Shown in pieces: positions 41,291 to 49,402 of a DNA stretch of 64,000 bases. The position numbers and the translations under genes were made by a program. Source of the DNA: Clostridia bacterium (GTDB lineage Bacteria > Bacillota > Clostridia > Oscillospirales > Butyricicoccaceae); assembly GCA_017408985.1 (NCBI GenBank), contig JAFQTO010000020.1, positions 62,001-126,000 of the forward strand, in the 5' to 3' direction. The stretch's first letter is position 1, and every line of letters begins with the position of its first letter. Below the pieces are notes generated by a model. The model ran no database searches and was not told where the DNA came from. It was given only the letters and a program-made list of their open reading frames with translations.

Positions 41291-43306
41291 ATGTCGGGCA
41301 GTAAACATTTTGACAAGATAGCGTGGGCGGTTACGGCTGTTATTCTTGTTATAGCCGTACTGTTTATAAACGGTGAAGCTTTGGGTATCAAGCTTATGGA
41401 CCGCTATATGGGATATGAAGACCGCCTATTTGATAACACGCGCGTTCATACCATAGATATCGTGATGGATGACTGGGATAGCTTCATTGATAACGCGCAG
41501 AGCGAAGAATATTATGCAGCGTCGTTGGTTATTGACGGTGAGGCATACAAAAATGTTGGCATACGCGGAAAGGGTAATACCTCTCTGTCTACCGTGTCCT
41601 CGCTTAACAGTCAACGGTACAGCTTCAAAGTCGAGTTTGATCAGTATGACAGTACAAAATCATATCACGGACTTGATAAGCTGAGTCTGAATAATTTGAT
41701 TCAGGATTCCACGATGATGAAGGATTACCTGACCTACACTATGATGGCAGAGTTCGGTGCGGTTGCTCCGCTGTGCAGTTTTGTGTATATTACGGTCAAC
41801 GGCGAAGACTGGGGCCTGTATCTTGCCGTTGAGGGCATAGAGGATGGCTTTCTTCAGCGCAACTACGGCTCAGATTACGGCGAACTTTATAAGCCTGACA
41901 GTATGAGCTTTGGCGGTGGAAGAGGAAACGGCAAGAATTTTGATATCAGCGATTTTATGAGCAGTGACTCCGGTCAGTCATTTGACGGTTTTGATCCTTC
42001 GTCAGCATTCGGCAACGGTCAGATGGGTAATTTGAACTTTGGCGGTATGGGCGGCTTTGGAATGGGTTCGTCTGACGTAAAACTGCAGTATATAGACGAC
42101 AGTATTGACAGCTATTCAAATATCTGGAACAATGCAAAAACCGATATAACCGCAGCCGATCAGCAGAGACTTATTGAGTCGCTGTATAAGCTGTCCGAAT
42201 ATCAGCAGCTTGAGTCTGTTGTGGATGTTGAAAGTGTGATCAGATACTTTGTAGTACATAATTACGTGTGTAACGGTGACAGTTATACAGGGTCTATGGT
42301 TCACAATTACTACCTCTACGAAAAAGACGGTCAGCTTTCTATGATACCCTGGGATTATAATCTTGCTTACGGTACTTTTCAGGGTGGGAATGCCCAGAGC
42401 ACTTTGAATACTCCTATAGATTCCCCTATGTCAAACGGTACGGGCGATGACAGACCTATGTGGTACTGGATCTTGTCCGATGAGAGTTACACACAGCTGT
42501 ATCATCAGTATTATGAAGAATTTCTCGGTTCTGTGGATGTATCGTCTATAATAGACAATGCATATGTTATGATAAAAGAGTACGTGGCAAAAGACCCTAC
42601 TGCATTCTATACCTATGACGAGTTCGAGACTGGAGTGCAGACCCTCAGAAGCTTCTGCGAGCTTCGTACCGAGAGCATAATGATGCAGCTTGAGAACAAT
42701 GAGACCGTTGAGACTATGGATTATGCAGATGCATCGGGTCTTGACCTGTCTGCTATGGGCTCTATGGGTATGGGCGGCGGTGGATTTGATGGTACTCCTG
42801 ATATCGGCGGCGGAGCAGACGGTTTCGACAACGGTGGAAGATGGAATAACAACACTGACGGAGACTCTTCGGAAAACAGCAGCGACAAAAATCCGTCATT
42901 CCGCAGCGACGGATGGGCATCGCTGACATCTTTTGAACAGCAGGACAGTCAGTTCCCGGATTTTTCGGGTGGATTTGATCTGTCACAGATGCCAAACGGT
43001 TTTAACGGAAGTATGCCCGAAGGTTTTGACTCGTCAATGTTCCCCGGAGGATTTGGCGGGGGTACGTTTGACCCACAGCAAGGTGCGAACGGTCAGCGGC
43101 CGAACGGATGGGGTGACATAGGCTCAAACGGCACTATGCCCGAAAACGGAGGGGATCAAAGCAGTAACATTCCTTCTTCATCCGGAAGCAACGTTGGCTT
43201 TGCAGGACAGGGAAGCAGCGGCGGTAACGTCGCTTTGATATGGCTGATCGTATCATTCGTAATCCTTGCGGGCGGACTTGCAGTTGCAAAAATCTACAGA
43301 TATTAA
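41291..43306 (+). CDS. CotH-type protein kinase, membrane-anchored
   Basis: A 671-residue protein. N-terminal membrane helix (about 10-30); CotH kinase domain (about 50-460) with RIKGNTS-like VGIRGKGNTSLS, YSFKVEFD, LDKLSLNN, EDWGLYLAVEGIED, GELYKP and MIPWDYNLAYG, the residues that in B. subtilis CotH bind ATP and metal. The tail (about 475-640) is Gly/Asn/Ser-rich with repeated GGFD/GFG units and Ser clusters; a last helix (LIWLIVSFVILAGGLAVAKI) sits at the C-terminus. The kinase would therefore face outside, tethered at both ends. CotH proteins are not limited to spore coats, and the target here is unknown. Confidence 0.9.
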   Translation: MSGSKHFDKIAWAVTAVILVIAVLFINGEALGIKLMDRYMGYEDRLFDNTRVHTIDIVMDDWDSFIDNAQSEEYYAASLVIDGEAYKNVGIRGKGNTSLSTVSSLNSQRYSFKVEFDQYDSTKSYHGLDKLSLNNLIQDSTMMKDYLTYTMMAEFGAVAPLCSFVYITVNGEDWGLYLAVEGIEDGFLQRNYGSDYGELYKPDSMSFGGGRGNGKNFDISDFMSSDSGQSFDGFDPSSAFGNGQMGNLNFGGMGGFGMGSSDVKLQYIDDSIDSYSNIWNNAKTDITAADQQRLIESLYKLSEYQQLESVVDVESVIRYFVVHNYVCNGDSYTGSMVHNYYLYEKDGQLSMIPWDYNLAYGTFQGGNAQSTLNTPIDSPMSNGTGDDRPMWYWILSDESYTQLYHQYYEEFLGSVDVSSIIDNAYVMIKEYVAKDPTAFYTYDEFETGVQTLRSFCELRTESIMMQLENNETVETMDYADASGLDLSAMGSMGMGGGGFDGTPDIGGGADGFDNGGRWNNNTDGDSSENSSDKNPSFRSDGWASLTSFEQQDSQFPDFSGGFDLSQMPNGFNGSMPEGFDSSMFPGGFGGGTFDPQQGANGQRPNGWGDIGSNGTMPENGGDQSSNIPSSSGSNVGFAGQGSSGGNVALIWLIVSFVILAGGLAVAKIYRY

Positions 43307-43318
43307 GAGCTTTATACT

Positions 43319-43356
43319 AGCCGCGGTCAATTTTCATCAGATTTTTGACCGCGGCT
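43319..43356. terminator. Hairpin terminator after the CotH gene
   Basis: A 12-bp stem AGCCGCGGTCAA / TTGACCGCGGCT (43319-43330, 43345-43356) around a 14-base loop containing ATTTTT. No T-tract follows on the plus strand, so it may work with a factor or as a barrier. Confidence 0.65.
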
Positions 43357-43381
43357 GGTTATATAATCGCGTTATGAATGC

Positions 43382-43410
43382 TTGCAATATGTCTTGACTT
43401 TTGGTATAAT
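43382..43410 (+). promoter_or_regulatory. lon promoter
   Basis: TTGCAA (43382-43387), 17-bp spacer, TATAAT (43405-43410), 28 bp before the lon ATG. Typical sigma-A promoter. No CtsR or CIRCE-type operator was seen. Confidence 0.8.
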
Positions 43411-43437
43411 AAAATGACATATTGGGAGGATTATTAA

Positions 43438-45843
43438 ATGACAGAAAAAATGAAATTTAACATACCCACAGTCGCCCTGCGCGGTCTGTGTATTTATCCG
43501 GGAATACTGTTTCACTTTGATATAGGCCGCCCCCGCTCCATCAAAGCTATCGAGAAGGCTATGAGCGAAGGGCAGGAGGTATTCCTTGTAACACAGCGGG
43601 ATATCGAGAACGATGACCCCTCCAAAGAGGCTCTGTATGAGATCGGAACCTTGTGCCGAATCTGTCAGGTGCTTCGTGTACCCGGCGACACCCTCCGCGT
43701 GCTTGTTGAGGGACTTTCCCGTGCACATCTTGACGACATCCGTGATGTTGATCCTTATATCCGATCCTCTATTACGTTGATAGATGATATCCCCGTAAAT
43801 CTTGTTACAAAACGTGATATTGCGCTTCTTCGCCGTGCGAAGGAGCTGTTCTTTGAGTGCGCTTCTATAGGAAACAGACCTCAGGATGAGTCCTATCTCA
43901 GCATAGTTGACAACGAAGACCTCGGATACGTATCCGATTTTATGGCCCATTACACGGCCTTCAAGTATACCGAGAAGCAGATCTTGCTTAATGAGCTGAG
44001 TCCCAGACGCAGACTTGCGTTGCTCTGCGATCTTTTGCTTGAGGAAATGAAGGTTCGCTCCATCGAGCAGGAATTGTCCGATAAAGTCAAAGAAAATATG
44101 GACAAAAACGAGCGTGACTATTATCTCAGAGAACAAATAAAGGTCATCAGCGAGGAACTGGGTGACGGAGAGGACGGACTCAGCGAGAGTCAGGCTTATA
44201 TCGAGAAGATCAAGACCTTGGGTCTTGATCAGGATGCGGAGCAGAAACTCTGTAAAGAAGCTAACCGTTTGTCAAAAATGCAGCCATCGTCGCCTGAAAG
44301 CGCAGTTATCCGCGGATATCTTGATATCTGCATCGAATTGCCCTGGAATATAGTCAAAGATGAGAATAACGATATCCGCAAAGCTAAAAAGATCCTTGAA
44401 GCAGACCATTTTGGTATGGACAAGGTCAAGGAGCGTATTCTGGAGTTTTTTGCCGTCAAGAAGCTCACGGGTGGAGTCAAGGGACAGATCATATGTCTTG
44501 TTGGCCCTCCCGGTGTAGGCAAGACTTCCATCGGACGCTCCATTGCCTCGGCAATGGGCAGGGATTTTGCACGTCTGTCATTGGGCGGTGTAAAAGATGA
44601 GGCTGATATCCGCGGTCACCGTAAGACCTATATAGGCGCTATGCCCGGCAGAATACTCAATGCCGTTAAGCAGGCGGGTAGCCGTAACTGTCTTATTCTG
44701 GTCGATGAGATCGACAAGTTGGGCAGCGATTACAAGGGTGACCCCTCGTCTGCACTCCTTGAGGTGTTTGATACCGAGCAGAATAATGCTTTCCGCGATC
44801 ATTTTGTTGAGCTGCCTTTTGATCTGTCTGACGTGCTGTTTATAACTACCGCCAACGACAGAGACGCTATTCCCGTTCCTCTGCTTGACCGTATGGAGAT
44901 AATCGAACTTACGGGATATACCGATGAGGAGAAGCTGCAGATAGCCAAGAGGCATCTTATTCCCAAACAGCTTGTCAAGCACGGACTTAACAAAAAACAG
45001 GTCGTGTTCGATACACAGACCCTCAGACGTCTTATCTGCGAGTATACCAAAGAGTCGGGTGTGCGCAATCTTGAGCGGCGTATCGCTCTGCTTTGCCGAA
45101 AGGCTGCCAAGGCTGTGGTTGAGGACGGCGTAGAGTCTGTCCGCTATACAGCCGATAATCTGGAAAGCTACATAGGCATCCCCAAGTACAAGAGAACGCA
45201 GCGCAGTAATACTGCGGAGTGCGGTGTCGTCAGCGGCCTTGCATGGACGTCTGTCGGCGGTGAGATGCTGGAGGTTGAGGCCGTTGCACTTGAGGGAACC
45301 GGAAAGCTGGAGCTGACGGGAAATCTCGGAGACGTTATGAAGGAGTCGGTAAGAGCGGCGCTGACCTATCTGCGAAGCAGAAGAGAGAGATTCGGGCTTG
45401 CTCAGGAATTTTATTCCAAGAGTGACATTCATATCCATTTTCCCGAGGGAGCAGTACCAAAGGACGGCCCCTCCGCAGGCATCACGACAGCTACAGCTCT
45501 GATATCGGCGTTTACCGGTATGCCCGTTCCCAAATCTGTTGCAATGACAGGTGAGATATCCATTCGCGGCTGCGTATTGCCCATCGGCGGTCTCAAAGAA
45601 AAGACAATGGCGGCATACAGGGAAGGTATAACCACCGTTATTATCCCTGCCGAGAATAAGCCTGACCTCAAGGATATCGATCCCGTAGTAAGAGAAGGTC
45701 TTAACTTCGTATTCGCATCCAATATGGATGAGGTGGCAGCAGTTGTTTTCGGTGATATGATCGGCAAGACTGATGCAGATAAGAAGAACCCTTCCGCTCA
45801 CAGATCGCAGGATCACGCGCCTGCCAAGCGTATACGCCAATGA
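43438..45843 (+). CDS. lon: ATP-dependent Lon protease
   Basis: AAA+ serine protease of 801 residues that degrades damaged and regulatory proteins. N-terminal LON substrate domain (about 8-200), coiled coil, Walker A GPPGVGKT (356-363), Walker B LILVDEIDK, and the protease domain with catalytic Ser679 in KDGPSAG and the Lys about 43 residues later. GGGAGG precedes the ATG. engB starts inside its last codon, the usual lon-ysxC pair. Confidence 0.98.
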   Translation: MTEKMKFNIPTVALRGLCIYPGILFHFDIGRPRSIKAIEKAMSEGQEVFLVTQRDIENDDPSKEALYEIGTLCRICQVLRVPGDTLRVLVEGLSRAHLDDIRDVDPYIRSSITLIDDIPVNLVTKRDIALLRRAKELFFECASIGNRPQDESYLSIVDNEDLGYVSDFMAHYTAFKYTEKQILLNELSPRRRLALLCDLLLEEMKVRSIEQELSDKVKENMDKNERDYYLREQIKVISEELGDGEDGLSESQAYIEKIKTLGLDQDAEQKLCKEANRLSKMQPSSPESAVIRGYLDICIELPWNIVKDENNDIRKAKKILEADHFGMDKVKERILEFFAVKKLTGGVKGQIICLVGPPGVGKTSIGRSIASAMGRDFARLSLGGVKDEADIRGHRKTYIGAMPGRILNAVKQAGSRNCLILVDEIDKLGSDYKGDPSSALLEVFDTEQNNAFRDHFVELPFDLSDVLFITTANDRDAIPVPLLDRMEIIELTGYTDEEKLQIAKRHLIPKQLVKHGLNKKQVVFDTQTLRRLICEYTKESGVRNLERRIALLCRKAAKAVVEDGVESVRYTADNLESYIGIPKYKRTQRSNTAECGVVSGLAWTSVGGEMLEVEAVALEGTGKLELTGNLGDVMKESVRAALTYLRSRRERFGLAQEFYSKSDIHIHFPEGAVPKDGPSAGITTATALISAFTGMPVPKSVAMTGEISIRGCVLPIGGLKEKTMAAYREGITTVIIPAENKPDLKDIDPVVREGLNFVFASNMDEVAAVVFGDMIGKTDADKKNPSAHRSQDHAPAKRIRQ

Positions 45844-46430
45844 ACATCAATAAAACGGTTTTTGTAAAAAGCGTTGCATCTCAAAAAGATTTTCCCAAGG
45901 ATACAAAAAAACAGATACTGTTTGCAGGCAAATCCAACGTGGGTAAATCTTCCACCATCAACGCTGTTGTAGGCAGAAAAAACTTTGCCCGTGTCAGTGC
46001 GAAACCCGGCAAGACGGTTTTTGTCAACCTGTTTGACGTAGATAATTCCTGTTGGCTCGTTGACCTGCCGGGATACGGGTTTTCGTTGACTTCTGAAGCA
46101 GAGAGACAGAGATATTCCAAGCTTATTGACGAGTATCTCACCGACCAGGCTTGTAAAGTAGCAAGAATTTACATTATTGTAGATGCAAGGCATCAGCCCA
46201 CCAACAACGATTGCAGTATGGTCGATTATGCACGTGCCTGCAATCTTCCTATGACTATTATCGCAAACAAGACAGACAAGCTCAAACCCTCGCAGATACA
46301 GCCGGCGATAGAGCTTATCAGAGAGACTCTGGAGCTGACCGATGAGGATGTTGTTATTCCGTTTTCGGCAGAGAAGGGTACCAACAAAGGTCTTGTTATC
46401 GATGATATCAAGAGGGCGCTTACCGAATAA
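45840..46430 (+). CDS. engB: Ribosome biogenesis GTPase EngB/YsxC
   Basis: Essential TRAFAC GTPase for 50S assembly. 196 residues with G1 AGKSNVGKSS (about 28-37), G3 DLPGYGF, and G4 NKTDK; SAEKGTNKG is the G5 region. The ATG overlaps the lon stop (ATGA). Normal length. Confidence 0.97.
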   Translation: MNINKTVFVKSVASQKDFPKDTKKQILFAGKSNVGKSSTINAVVGRKNFARVSAKPGKTVFVNLFDVDNSCWLVDLPGYGFSLTSEAERQRYSKLIDEYLTDQACKVARIYIIVDARHQPTNNDCSMVDYARACNLPMTIIANKTDKLKPSQIQPAIELIRETLELTDEDVVIPFSAEKGTNKGLVIDDIKRALTE

Positions 46431-46444
46431 TCGGAGGGATCATT

Positions 46445-47104
46445 ATACTTTTCAGAAGTTCGTTGCAGGAAATACTATTAATGATTCCTGCTGTATTGAT
46501 CGTTATCACACTTCATGAGCTTTCTCACGGATTTGCGGCATATCTTCTGGGTGACACCACAGCAAGAGACCGCGGAAGGCTCACCTTTAATCCGATAGCA
46601 CATATAGACATCTTCGGTTTTCTGTGCATGCTCGTTGCAGGTATCGGATGGGCAAAACCGGTTCCCGTATCTCCGTACCGGTTCAGAATGAAGAACAAGA
46701 AGCTCGGTATGGCAATAACTGCTCTTGCAGGCCCTCTTTCCAACCTTTTGATTGCGTTTGTTTTTTTGTTTATCAGAACTTTGCTTGTGATATACGGATA
46801 TGACGTGCCAATACTTTTGGGTATGGCGTCGTTTATGGAGATAACCGCAGTTTTGAGTATCGGTCTGATGGCTTTTAATCTTATACCCATACCGCCCCTT
46901 GACGGCTCAAAGGTGCTTTTGCCTTTTTTGCCCAACAAGGTAATAGAGTTCTTCTATAAGTACGAGAGATATATCAGCATAGGCTTTTTGATAGTACTTA
47001 TGCTTGACCTGCTGGACGGCATCATCAATTCTGTCGTAGGCTGGTTTATCAACATTATTATGGACGTTATTATAAATATCATTGTCGGAGTAGGTTTGAT
47101 CTGA
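46445..47104 (+). CDS. M50-family site-2 protease (YwhC-like)
   Basis: Polytopic zinc protease with ITLHELSHGFAAYLLGD (HExxH), a long transmembrane region, and LIPIPPLDGSKVL as the second active-site motif (Asp). This is the compact group-3 site-2 protease found next to scpA in Firmicutes. The start is unusual: GGAGGG (46433-46438) is strong, but the codons at normal distance are ATT (46442) and ATA (46445); the first standard start is TTG at 46463, 24 bases away, then ATG 46481. The residues after ATA fit the family N-terminus. The stop overlaps scpA (TGATG). Confidence 0.83.
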   Translation: MLFRSSLQEILLMIPAVLIVITLHELSHGFAAYLLGDTTARDRGRLTFNPIAHIDIFGFLCMLVAGIGWAKPVPVSPYRFRMKNKKLGMAITALAGPLSNLLIAFVFLFIRTLLVIYGYDVPILLGMASFMEITAVLSIGLMAFNLIPIPPLDGSKVLLPFLPNKVIEFFYKYERYISIGFLIVLMLDLLDGIINSVVGWFINIIMDVIINIIVGVGLI

Positions 47105-47844
47105 TGAATGAAGTGACTTTCCATCTTGATGCGTTTGACGGCCCTTTGGATCTTCTTTTGCATCTTATATCCAAGAACAAGGTTGAAATAACCGATATAC
47201 CTATAGCCGAAATACTCAGACAGTATCTTGAGTATATCAGAGTGATGCAGGAGTTTGATCTTGACGTTGCCAGCGACTTTATTGCCATGGCCGCGCAGCT
47301 TATGCAGATAAAATCCAAGATGCTTTTGCCTGTGTATGAGGACGAACCTCAGGAAGACCCGAGAGCACAGCTGGTCGAACAGCTGCTTGAGTATCAGCGT
47401 TTCAAAGAAGCGGGAGGTTATCTTGGAGGTATAGCGGAGGCGGGCAGAGACCTGTATATCAGACCTCAGGAGCATCTGGAAAAGGATTATTCCAACGTCA
47501 TCTATGACCATACTGCCGAACAGCTGTCCAAGGCTATTGACGAGATAATGCAGCGTGCCCAAAGACGCCTGCCTCCTCCGATTACTGCGTTCAAATCCAT
47601 CGTAGGCAAAGAAGCTGTACCGGTAAACGGACGTATTACACATATTTTGCATCTTTTTACAAAAAATGAGACCATAAAGCTGGAGACGCTTTTGCTTTCT
47701 TCACAGAGCCGCTCGGAGATAGTTGCGTATTTTCTGGCTATACTGGAACTCAGCAAAAACGGCAGAGTGGTTCTAGATTATATTGACGATGATTATTATC
47801 TCAGACTGTCCGCTGAGAATAGGGAGGCATCTGATGGAGTATAA
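47104..47844 (+). CDS. scpA: Segregation and condensation protein A
   Basis: Kleisin subunit of the bacterial condensin Smc-ScpAB. The 246 residues start with the N-terminal signature LDAFDGPLDLLLHLISKNKVEITDI that binds the Smc neck, followed by the middle helix region (QLMQIKSKMLLP) and a C-terminal winged helix (VAYFLAILELSKNGRVVL). Start-stop overlaps join it to the M50 gene before and scpB after. Confidence 0.97.
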   Translation: MNEVTFHLDAFDGPLDLLLHLISKNKVEITDIPIAEILRQYLEYIRVMQEFDLDVASDFIAMAAQLMQIKSKMLLPVYEDEPQEDPRAQLVEQLLEYQRFKEAGGYLGGIAEAGRDLYIRPQEHLEKDYSNVIYDHTAEQLSKAIDEIMQRAQRRLPPPITAFKSIVGKEAVPVNGRITHILHLFTKNETIKLETLLLSSQSRSEIVAYFLAILELSKNGRVVLDYIDDDYYLRLSAENREASDGV

Positions 47845-48400
47845 TGAAATAGAATGCAAGCTGGAGGCTGTTCTGTTTGCGTCAGGTGAATCTGTAAGCG
47901 AAGATAAGCTATGTGCAGTTCTGGGTATTGACAAGATTACTTTGACCGAAACAGCCCGTGTCCTTGCCGATTATTACGACTATAACCGCCGCGGTATCAA
48001 GCTTATCAAGCTTGACAACCGCTATCAGCTTTGCTCCCGCTCTGAATACGGCAGGGAAGTACGCAACGCACTCGAGACGAGACGCAGACCCACACTTACA
48101 CCATCTGCCCTTGAGGTTCTGGCTATCGTAGCATATAAACAGCCGGTTACAAAAGCTTATATCGAACAGATCCGCGGTGTTGACAGTGATTATACGGTAG
48201 GCAGTCTTGTGGACAAGGCTCTTATCGAGCCTTGCGGCAGACTTGACGTGCCAGGCAGACCTATTTTATATCGCACCACCGAGAATTTTTTGCGCAGTTT
48301 CGGTATATCCTCGCTGGATATGCTTCCTCAACTTTCCCATATGCTTGAAAATGAATCTGAACAGCTGACCATACAAGAGCTTGTTTCGGAGGAGATATAA
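47834..48400 (+). CDS. scpB: Segregation and condensation protein B
   Basis: Dimeric partner of ScpA. The ATG at 47834 (GGGAGGC upstream) gives 188 residues; an earlier in-frame codon lies inside scpA without a ribosome binding site. Two winged helices are visible, with the family segments EAVLFASGE, TPSALEVLAIVAYKQPVTKAYIEQIRG and GRPILYRTTENFLRSFGI. It overlaps scpA by 11 bp. Confidence 0.97.
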   Translation: MEYNEIECKLEAVLFASGESVSEDKLCAVLGIDKITLTETARVLADYYDYNRRGIKLIKLDNRYQLCSRSEYGREVRNALETRRRPTLTPSALEVLAIVAYKQPVTKAYIEQIRGVDSDYTVGSLVDKALIEPCGRLDVPGRPILYRTTENFLRSFGISSLDMLPQLSHMLENESEQLTIQELVSEEI

Positions 48401-48990
48401 TGATCATTCTCGGCATCATAGTTGCCCTTATAGTATTCGTGCTTTTGGTGCCGTGCGGCGTGCACCTCAGATATTCGGGCGATTTTATGCTATGGTTATC
48501 CTACGGATGGCTCAGGTTCAGGCTTGTTCCTGAAAAAGAAAAGAAAAACAAAAAAACAAAACCCAGGCAAAAATCAAATAAGCCAAAAAAGAAGAGCAGG
48601 ATCAAGCTTACATTTGACGTTTTTTTGTCAATAGCCGAAGCAGGATTGCAGGCTGTCAAGGGTTTGCTCAGGAGCATAAGGTTCAAGCGGTTCAAGCTTG
48701 CCGTCATTGTTTCCGGAGAGGACGCGGCATCGGCAGCAATTAATTACGGAAGAGCTTGTGCTTTTGCGTCTGCGGCGTATCCCGTGTTTGAAAAGAGTCT
48801 TAAAAACGCACAGACCGATATTTCCGTTGATCTGGAGTATGACTCAAAAACTTCGGCAGAGGCCGACATAATTATCAGGGCAATGACACTTAAACTTATT
48901 ATAATTGCGGTCAGAGCCTTGTTTGCTGTATTACCTGTTATCAACAAAAAGAATGAGAAAGGCGGCGCATCAAATGAGCGGAATAAATGA
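48400..48990 (+). CDS. DUF2953 protein (YtfI-like)
   Basis: A 196-residue protein with an N-terminal membrane helix (3-20), a Lys-rich linker (about 44-66), and a C-terminal hydrophobic segment (about 160-183). It always precedes ytfJ in sporulating Firmicutes, as here. Its ATG overlaps the scpB stop (TAATG) and its end overlaps ytfJ by 17 bp. The function is unknown; context suggests a sporulation or germination role. Confidence 0.8.
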   Translation: MIILGIIVALIVFVLLVPCGVHLRYSGDFMLWLSYGWLRFRLVPEKEKKNKKTKPRQKSNKPKKKSRIKLTFDVFLSIAEAGLQAVKGLLRSIRFKRFKLAVIVSGEDAASAAINYGRACAFASAAYPVFEKSLKNAQTDISVDLEYDSKTSAEADIIIRAMTLKLIIIAVRALFAVLPVINKKNEKGGASNERNK

Positions 48991-49360
48991 ATCTATGGGT
49001 CTCACAATGGAAAAGATCAAAGAGATGATCGACGTTAATACTGTTGTCGGTGATCCTATCACAACTCCTGACGGCACAACGCTTATCCCCGTGTCCAAGG
49101 TCAGCTTTGGTTTTGCGTCCGGCGGTACGGACGGCACGAATATGCGATTCGGTGCAGGCGCAGGTGCCGGTGTAAATATCACTCCTATTGCCTTTATGGT
49201 AATCAAAGACGGCAACACACGTATGATATACGTTCAGCCTCCCGTCAATACTGCTGTTGACAAGATCATTGATATGATCCCCGAAGCAGCAGACAAGGTG
49301 TCTGAGTTTATCAAAAATCGCAAGAACAAAGAAACTTCCTCTGAGGAAGCGGTATATTGA
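48974..49360 (+). CDS. ytfJ: YtfJ/GerW sporulation protein
   Basis: A 128-residue spore protein. Seen: the N-terminal helix INESMGLTMEKIKEMIDVNTVVGDPI, then TTLIPVSKVSFGFASGG, a glycine-rich stretch (GAGAGAGVNITPIAF), and VQPP. The ATG at 48974 has GAAAGGCGG 11 bases upstream and gives the normal length; the frame is open further upstream inside the DUF2953 gene. In B. subtilis GerW is needed for normal germination. Here it precedes a sporulation-type carboxypeptidase. Confidence 0.92.
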   Translation: MSGINESMGLTMEKIKEMIDVNTVVGDPITTPDGTTLIPVSKVSFGFASGGTDGTNMRFGAGAGAGVNITPIAFMVIKDGNTRMIYVQPPVNTAVDKIIDMIPEAADKVSEFIKNRKNKETSSEEAVY

Positions 49361-49369
49361 TATGTCGTT

Positions 49370-49393
49370 CTCCCATATAATTCTATATGGGAG
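49370..49393 (+). promoter_or_regulatory. Hairpin that buries the Shine-Dalgarno of the carboxypeptidase gene
   Basis: Perfect 10-bp stem CTCCCATATA / TATATGGGAG (49370-49379, 49384-49393) with an ATTC loop. The 3' arm ends in GGGAG, the only ribosome binding site for the next gene (TTG at 49403). In the folded state initiation should be hindered. It begins 9 bp after the ytfJ stop; no T-tract follows, so it does not look like a terminator. Confidence 0.65.
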
Positions 49394-49402
49394 ATGATAA
49401 TA

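Noticed and set aside
44578-45840. A 420-codon minus-strand frame inside lon
   Set aside because: Antisense to the well-conserved Lon ATPase and protease domains; no start signals.
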